Shown piece after piece: positions 5,658 to 9,761 of a stretch of 9,761 nt of DNA. The stretch spans positions 1-9,761 of the forward strand of contig JAICHN010000178.1 of the NCBI GenBank assembly GCA_025924845.1, in the 5' to 3' direction. This DNA is from Chloroflexota bacterium. Its GTDB lineage: Bacteria; Chloroflexota; UBA5177; JANWHV01. The notes beneath the pieces are model-generated. The model searched no databases. It worked only from the letters and a program-made list of their open reading frames with translations, and was not told the DNA's origin. Both the position numbers and the translations under genes were made by a program. How positions within the stretch are numbered: position 1 is the first letter of the stretch; every line of letters begins with the position of its first letter.

Positions 5658-6563
5658 TCAGTTCCCCCGTCCCGCCAGCAGCGCCTCGCGGGGCAGCGCC
5701 GTGACGTCGAGACCGCGCATAGCTTCGCCCAAGCCGCGCGATGCCTGGGCTACCCGCTCCGGATCCTGGTAATGCGTGGTGGCCAGCACGATAGCGTGGG
5801 CGAAGCGGGCCGGATCGCTGCTCTTAAAGATGCCCGAGCCGACGAATACGCCTTCGGCCCCCAGGCACATCATCAACGCCGCATCAGCCGGCGTGGCGAC
5901 ACCGCCCGCCGCGAAGTTCACCACGGGAAGCTTCCCGGTTTCGCGGAGATCACGCACCAACTCATAAGGCGCCCCGAGCTCACGGGCAAAGGACATAAGC
6001 TGCTCCGGGTCCAACGTCCCCACCTGACGCATAGCACTCGTAATCGCCCGTATGTGGCGCACCGCCTCCACCACGTTACCGGTGCCGGCCTCGCCCTTGG
6101 TGCGGATCATGGCAGCCCCCTCGCCGATCCGCCGCAGGGCCTCGCCCAGATCGCGGGCACCGCACACAAAGGGTATAGAGAAAGCATGCTTGTCGATGTG
6201 ATACTGCTCGTCGGCCGGGGTAAGTACCTCGCTCTCGTCGATGTAATCGATGCCAAGCGCCTGCAGGACCTGGGCTTCGACCAGATGACCAATCCGTGCC
6301 TTGGCCATCACGGGAATGGTCACGGCCTCCTTAATCCTGATAATCAACTCTGGGTCGGTCATGCGGGCCACGCCCCCCTGGGCGCGAATGTCGGCCGGAA
6401 CCCGCTCAAGGGCCATGACGGCGACGGCGCCCGCCTCCTCGGCGATGCGTGCTTGCTCCGGCGTCACCACATCCATGATCACGCCGCCCTTGAGCATGCG
6501 GGCCAACCCAGTCTTAAGGGCCCAGGTTCCCTGGGCTTTATTCGTTTCCACCAACGTGGCCAT
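5658..6563 (-). CDS. pdxS: Pyridoxal 5'-phosphate synthase lyase subunit PdxS
   Basis: This 301-aa (beta/alpha)8 barrel makes PLP from ribose 5-phosphate, glyceraldehyde 3-phosphate and ammonia supplied by PdxT (the deoxyxylulose-5-phosphate-independent route). Key residues are in place: D31 in GGVIMDV, K88 in [10 protein letters not shown] (the first Schiff-base lysine), K156 in [10 protein letters not shown] (the second lysine) and the phosphate-binding [10 protein letters not shown] and [11 protein letters not shown] segments. ATG 6563 has a near-perfect Shine-Dalgarno (GAGGAGG, complement of 6571-6577) 7 bases upstream. It is the first gene of a pdxS-pdxT operon with a candidate promoter near 6635. 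Identification is secure. Confidence 0.97.
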   Translation of the reverse strand: MATLVETNKAQGTWALKTGLARMLKGGVIMDVVTPEQARIAEEAGAVAVMALERVPADIRAQGGVARMTDPELIIRIKEAVTIPVMAKARIGHLVEAQVLQALGIDYIDESEVLTPADEQYHIDKHAFSIPFVCGARDLGEALRRIGEGAAMIRTKGEAGTGNVVEAVRHIRAITSAMRQVGTLDPEQLMSFARELGAPYELVRDLRETGKLPVVNFAAGGVATPADAALMMCLGAEGVFVGSGIFKSSDPARFAHAIVLATTHYQDPERVAQASRGLGEAMRGLDVTALPREALLAGRGN

Positions 6564-6634
6564 CGGGATACCTCCTCAAAGTGGTCCCATCAAAAATGAG
6601 AATTCGCCGCATTAGGCAGCTCCACCCTGAGCCT

Positions 6635-6654
6635 ATCATATCTTCCCGATCGGG
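6635..6654 (-). promoter_or_regulatory. Candidate pdxST promoter -10 box with adjacent 10-bp palindrome
   Basis: On the - strand TATGAT (6640-6635) matches the -10 consensus at five of six bases and would start a leader of about 64 bases before pdxS. The perfect palindrome CCCGATCGGG (6645-6654) sits four bases upstream of it, in the spacer where a repressor or activator could act. No good -35 box is visible at 16-19 bases, which is compatible with an activator-dependent promoter but also weakens the call. Confidence 0.4.
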
Positions 6655-6658
6655 GCAC

Positions 6659-6695
6659 GGGCCATTCGCGCCAATCCGCTTGGCGAAAGTGGCCC
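6659..6695. repeat. Nested inverted repeat between the dehydrogenase gene and pdxS
   Basis: The outer arms GGGCCA (6659-6664) and TGGCCC (6690-6695) enclose the inner arms CGCCAA (6669-6674) and TTGGCG (6680-6685) around a five-base loop. Four unpaired or weakly paired bases lie on each side between the stems. The element sits 55 bases after the dehydrogenase stop codon and just upstream of the pdxS -10 box. It has no T tract. It may end the sugar-acid operon transcript, serve as an upstream regulator site for pdxST, or both. Confidence 0.45.
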
Positions 6696-6750
6696 TATTC
6701 AGGCAAAGTATTTGGAGTCAACAAGAGTACCAGTTAGGTTTTGGATCTGG

Positions 6751-7746
6751 TTAGCTGTTCCGCCAGTCGATCAGCACGCCCAGGTGGGCGGCGGGGTGCT
6801 CCAGCAGGTCGGCATAGACCGCTGGGACCTGCTCGGGCGACACTCGATCGCTGATCAACCCTTCCAGCATGAGCGATTTGTCGCGCATACAGTCCAGGAT
6901 CCACGCCGTGCAACCCGCAATCGAGCCGGGCGGGCGGCTGCCGTAAAGGGGAATCTGCCATTCCCAGCCGCTGCGTAGGGCCAGGTACTTATTGAAGACC
7001 GGGCGCGCCACATCGGCCGCCACCACGGCAGTGCCCCGCTTCCAGGCGGCGCCGATCAAGAAAACCTCCCCCTGGAGGGCCGCCAGGTCAAGGGCACTCC
7101 GTACCCCGAGGTCGTGCCCCGAACACTCCAGCACCACGGCGCATGTCGCCTCCTGGCCGTCCAGGCCGGCAGTGGGGTCCAGGGTGGCTGGGATGCCGCA
7201 AGCCTCCGCCTGTCGGCGCCGTTCCGCTATCGGTTCCACGCCAAGCACCCGCAACCCGGCGCAACGGAGCAGTTGAGCGGCCAGATTCCCCACTAAGCCC
7301 AAACCTGTCACCGCCGCCTGGTCGCCGGGCCGCGCTCCCATCAGGCGGACGCTCACCGCGCTGACCTGGGCGAGACGGGCCAGCGGCGCCTGCTCCAGCT
7401 CTACCCCATCCGGCAGGCGGATACAGACGTGCGTGCGGCTATCAAAGCGGCTGACCGCTCGGTGCGGTGTATGCGCCAACACCATTTCGCCACGCCGCAC
7501 CGGCGCCTCCGCGCCGGCGTCGATTACCTCGCCAACCGCGGCATAGCCGGGGCTGATCGGATAGCTCCGCGGCCCGGGAAAGAGGGTCTGTTCCGCCGCG
7601 TAGTTGGCCAGTTCGGTGCCGGGGCTGATCAGGCTGAAGTGAGTGCGCAACAGCACCTCATGCGCGGTAAGCGGCGCCTCCGGAACCTCCACTTCGGCAA
7701 GGGAAGCCTCACGTGGGCCGGTAAATAGAATGCCATGGGCGTTCAT
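6751..7746 (-). CDS. Zinc-independent medium-chain dehydrogenase/reductase
   Basis: The protein has 331 aa. ATG 7746 is chosen because the fold starts there (MNAHGILFTGPREASLAEVEVP); the longer upstream frame only overlaps the preceding gene in another frame. The ribosome site is weak (AGG next to the start). The N-terminal GroES-like domain has SLISPGTELANY (38-49), where alcohol dehydrogenases have the zinc-binding CGSDxH segment. PGYAAVGEV (66-74) stands in place of the GHE zinc ligand, and the four-cysteine structural zinc loop is missing. The Rossmann domain is intact with GLGLVG (148-153). This pattern is that of zinc-less MDR proteins annotated as 'zinc-binding' dehydrogenases in sugar, bacteriochlorophyll and polyol pathways. 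It lies 25 bases after the DapA-like gene and ends the sugar-acid operon. An oxidation of a sugar or polyol upstream of the dehydratase is plausible, but the substrate is not known. Confidence 0.85.
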   Translation of the reverse strand: MNAHGILFTGPREASLAEVEVPEAPLTAHEVLLRTHFSLISPGTELANYAAEQTLFPGPRSYPISPGYAAVGEVIDAGAEAPVRRGEMVLAHTPHRAVSRFDSRTHVCIRLPDGVELEQAPLARLAQVSAVSVRLMGARPGDQAAVTGLGLVGNLAAQLLRCAGLRVLGVEPIAERRRQAEACGIPATLDPTAGLDGQEATCAVVLECSGHDLGVRSALDLAALQGEVFLIGAAWKRGTAVVAADVARPVFNKYLALRSGWEWQIPLYGSRPPGSIAGCTAWILDCMRDKSLMLEGLISDRVSPEQVPAVYADLLEHPAAHLGVLIDWRNS

Positions 7747-7771
7747 CCTGATAGTCCAATCCGTTTTCGGC

Positions 7772-8674
7772 TCATCGCGCCTCTTCGAGGAGGCCGGCGA
7801 ATTCTTCGTATATCTCCTCCGCCATGGGCTCAGCAGGCGCACGGAGCCGAGCCGATTTGATGATACCGGCGCGGCGGAGCAACTCTTTCTGCGAGCCGAC
7901 GAAGATGCTGAAAGACTGGCCGGCGTAGAGCAGGAGTGGTAGGGCGCGGTGGAGGGCCGACCGGGCCGCCGTGAGGTCGCCCGCCATGAAGCTCTCCCAG
8001 ACCCGCACAAAGATATCAGCGTACGCGCAGCCGGGCATGGTGGACTGCGCCCCGCGCCGTAGCTCATCGACCAGGTGCAGGCCGCCGGCGCCTCCGATCA
8101 GTGCCCCGTCGCCCGCGGGATCACCCGAAAGTAGACGCGCCAACTGGGCAATCTTGGGTACCGACGGTACAGTTTCAATCTTTAGATAGTTGATGCCGGG
8201 AGTCTCACGCACCATAGCGGCGAGCAACTCGGCAGGCAACTGTACGCCGCTCATTTGCGGCGCGTCCTGCACCACGATCGGCGTGTCCACGGCGGCGGCG
8301 ACGGCGCGGAAGTGCGCCGCCAGGGCGGCGGCGCCCGGTTGCAGAACATAGGGCGGCAGCACCATCAGCGCGTCGACCGTGCAGGCCGCGACCGAACGCG
8401 CCAGATCGATCGTGGCCGCCGTGGACGGCCGTCCGCAACTCATCATAACCGGTACGCGCCCGCGAGCCGCCTCCACAATCGTACGGGTCACCGCGAGGCA
8501 CTCCTCATCCGAGAGCGCCAGATATTCGCTGGCCAGCCCCACGCCCACGCCATGGGCGCCCAGGCCGATGGTGTAGTCCACCACGCGGGCCAGTCCCGGC
8601 AAGTCGAGCGCGTCCTGGTCGGTGAAGGGTGTGATCAGTATGGCAATGACCCCATTGAGCCGCTTCGCGCTCAT
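7772..8674 (-). CDS. DapA/NanA-superfamily lyase or dehydratase acting on a 2-keto-3-deoxy sugar acid
   Basis: This 300-aa class I aldolase-type (beta/alpha)8 barrel begins MSAKRLNGVIAILITPFT (the family's PxxTPF start). It keeps the Schiff-base lysine K165 in NYLKIET (162-168) and the GGAGGLHLVDEL phosphate/carboxylate-side loop (194-205). The tyrosine of the usual YNxP motif is replaced by Gln in VQDAPQ (135-140), and the family's GTTGE motif reads GVGLASEY (44-51). These changes exclude an ordinary DapA. Relatives with VQDAP occur in sugar-acid clusters and include, from recall, 2-keto-3-deoxy-L-arabinonate dehydratases; a keto-deoxy-rhamnonate or keto-deoxy-gluconate aldolase is also possible. 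The start overlaps the stop of the upstream dehydratase gene by ATGA and no Shine-Dalgarno is seen, so translation is probably coupled. Superfamily membership is certain; substrate is inferred from the neighbour. Confidence 0.87.
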   Translation of the reverse strand: MSAKRLNGVIAILITPFTDQDALDLPGLARVVDYTIGLGAHGVGVGLASEYLALSDEECLAVTRTIVEAARGRVPVMMSCGRPSTAATIDLARSVAACTVDALMVLPPYVLQPGAAALAAHFRAVAAAVDTPIVVQDAPQMSGVQLPAELLAAMVRETPGINYLKIETVPSVPKIAQLARLLSGDPAGDGALIGGAGGLHLVDELRRGAQSTMPGCAYADIFVRVWESFMAGDLTAARSALHRALPLLLYAGQSFSIFVGSQKELLRRAGIIKSARLRAPAEPMAEEIYEEFAGLLEEAR

Positions 8675-9761
8675 ACCGGCAGCGCCACGCGAAAACGCTC
8701 TATCACATCCTGGTTTAACTCGAGGCCCATCCCCGGCGCGCCGGAGAGCCGCACATGGCCGTCCTCGACCAAGGGCTCGCCCTGGAATATCCACCAAAAT
8801 GACTCGTTGATGTCGGGCAGTACCCCCTGATCCGGGGCGGGGAAGTATTCGGCAATCGGCGAGTTGAGGTGGGAGATGACCAGATGATAGTTGTGCATCT
8901 GGCCCGCGTGCGGGATCACGGGCAGGTCGTGCGCCGCGGCCATGGCCCACACCTTCTGGGCCTCGCTGATCCCGCCCATGCGATTCACGTCGGGCTGTAG
9001 CACGTCGACTGCGTGTTCCTCGATTAGCCGCCGCATCCCGTAGCGGGTGTATTCGTGCTCGCCGCCGGAGATCAGGATGCCGCGCGCATTGGCCAGTTCC
9101 TTGACCCGCGCGTAGCCTTCCACGTCGTCGGGACTGACCGGTTCCTCGATCCAGCGAAGGCGGAAAGGTTCCAGGAGCGGTAGAATGCGCGTGCAGTAGC
9201 CGACGTCCCAGCCCATGTAGACATCGGCCATCAAATCCACGTCATCGCCGATCACCTCCCGCACGGTACGCACTAATTCTACGTTGCGGCGCATCCCGGC
9301 CGCGCCGTCGCGCGCACTGTAACCGAAGCGCAGTTTCATAGCTCGGAACCCCTGGCGCAAGTAGCCTTCGGCCTCGGCGGCCAGCGCCCCCAGGTCCTCG
9401 GTCGCGTAGAGGCGACTGGCATAGACGGGGATCTCCTCGCGCATTCTGCCGCCCAGCAGATTGTACACGGGCTGGCCCAGCACGCGGCCCTTCAGATCCC
9501 AAAGCGCGATGTCCACCGCGCTAATCGCGGCCAGGACCATGCCTTTGCGGCCATGATTAAGCGTCGACCGGTACATGGCCTCCCAGATCAAGTTGGTATC
9601 GAAGATATCGGCGCCCAGCACGATCGGCTTCAGGTGGTGCTCCAGGGTGTAGACGGTGCCGCCCGTGGCCAGCGCCACGGTGCCGTAGCCCACTGAACCA
9701 TCCTCCGCCGTTAGCGCCACGATCAGCGCGTACAGCGAGACGCCTGCCGCCGTGACTTTGG
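8671..9761 (-). CDS. Enolase-superfamily acid-sugar dehydratase, L-rhamnonate dehydratase-like, 5'-truncated
   Basis: The frame is open through the window edge; GTG 9720 is a possible start but in-frame sequence (including SLYALIVALTAEDG) continues upstream, so about 40 N-terminal residues of the capping domain are probably missing. Counting from GTG 9720, the capping domain shows IWEAMYRSTLNHGRKGM (45-61), strongly like L-rhamnonate dehydratase. The barrel holds metal ligands D166 (MADVYMGW), E192 (WIEEP) and E221 (GGEHEYT), the catalytic dyad H271 (PHAGQ) and D244 (QPDVN), and H222. The KxR pair at 129-131 (AMKLRFG) differs from the E. coli enzyme and may mark a separate subgroup such as L-lyxonate dehydratase. 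The reaction removes water to give a 2-keto-3-deoxy acid, the substrate for the DapA-like enzyme encoded next. Family assignment is strong; the exact sugar acid is unknown. Confidence 0.9.
   Translation of the reverse strand, partial: KVTAAGVSLYALIVALTAEDGSVGYGTVALATGGTVYTLEHHLKPIVLGADIFDTNLIWEAMYRSTLNHGRKGMVLAAISAVDIALWDLKGRVLGQPVYNLLGGRMREEIPVYASRLYATEDLGALAAEAEGYLRQGFRAMKLRFGYSARDGAAGMRRNVELVRTVREVIGDDVDLMADVYMGWDVGYCTRILPLLEPFRLRWIEEPVSPDDVEGYARVKELANARGILISGGEHEYTRYGMRRLIEEHAVDVLQPDVNRMGGISEAQKVWAMAAAHDLPVIPHAGQMHNYHLVISHLNSPIAEYFPAPDQGVLPDINESFWWIFQGEPLVEDGHVRLSGAPGMGLELNQDVIERFRVALPV

Noticed and set aside
5565..6599. 344-aa + strand open frame opposite pdxS and pdxT
   Set aside because: It lies antisense to two certain genes, is rich in His/Arg/Gly, and has no recognisable domain or ribosome site.
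7747..8067. 107-residue extension of the dehydrogenase frame
   Set aside because: It overlaps the DapA-like gene in another frame and is Ser/Arg-rich; the dehydrogenase fold begins at the internal ATG 7746.
8255..8830. 191-aa + strand open frame opposite the DapA-like gene
   Set aside because: Arg/Gly-rich shadow of a well-supported gene on the other strand.
1..9761. Mobile element, CRISPR array or defence system
   Set aside because: No transposase, integrase, terminal inverted repeats with target duplications, regularly spaced repeats, nuclease or toxin-antitoxin motifs were seen; the tRNA-Asn 3' end is followed by a terminator rather than an integrated element.

Overview
The window looks like ordinary chromosome from a GC-rich bacterium. 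Several things point weakly to a Chloroflexota (Thermomicrobia-like) or related lineage: the deoxyxylulose-5-phosphate-independent vitamin B6 synthase pair PdxS/PdxT, a DUF6941-like protein, the remnant of a LuxR/BTAD-type ATPase regulator, and a sugar-acid cassette of the kind common in soil and thermophilic heterotrophs. There is no rRNA or other direct phylogenetic marker, so this placement is an inference. No plasmid, phage, transposase, CRISPR array or recognisable defence system was found.

Left part (1-3440), mostly + strand. A 5'-truncated gene with a DUF4367-like C-terminal domain is followed by a cinA-type gene. Its N-terminal COG1058 domain is intact, but its C-terminal NMN-deamidase (PncC-like) domain has lost the hallmark motifs. 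Positions 1807-2037 hold no intact gene. They contain what looks like the N-terminal stump of a LuxR/BTAD-type ATPase regulator on the - strand. A likely extended -10 promoter embedded in a 12-bp perfect palindrome (2038-2052) then starts a probable three-gene operon of small proteins: a cysteine-poor thioredoxin-fold-like protein, an unrecognised 124-aa protein and a DUF6941-like protein. The operon ends at a perfect 25-bp hairpin (3384-3437), which probably terminates transcription from both sides.

Middle part (3435-6600), all - strand. Reading in the direction of transcription (right to left): pdxS and pdxT (pyridoxal 5'-phosphate synthase), an unusual hairpin, tRNA-Asn(GUU) with a textbook intrinsic terminator, an NAD-dependent epimerase/dehydratase, and a 68-aa two-helix membrane protein with its own candidate promoter.

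Right part (6600-9761), also - strand. This is a three-gene sugar-acid catabolic cassette: an enolase-superfamily acid-sugar dehydratase (L-rhamnonate dehydratase-like, cut by the window edge), a DapA/N-acetylneuraminate-lyase-superfamily enzyme that overlaps it by ATGA, and a zinc-less medium-chain dehydrogenase. The dehydratase would make a 2-keto-3-deoxy acid and the DapA-like enzyme would cleave or dehydrate it. The DapA-like protein keeps the Schiff-base lysine but lacks the family's usual tyrosine. That would fit a dehydratase of the 2-keto-3-deoxypentonate type as well as an aldolase.
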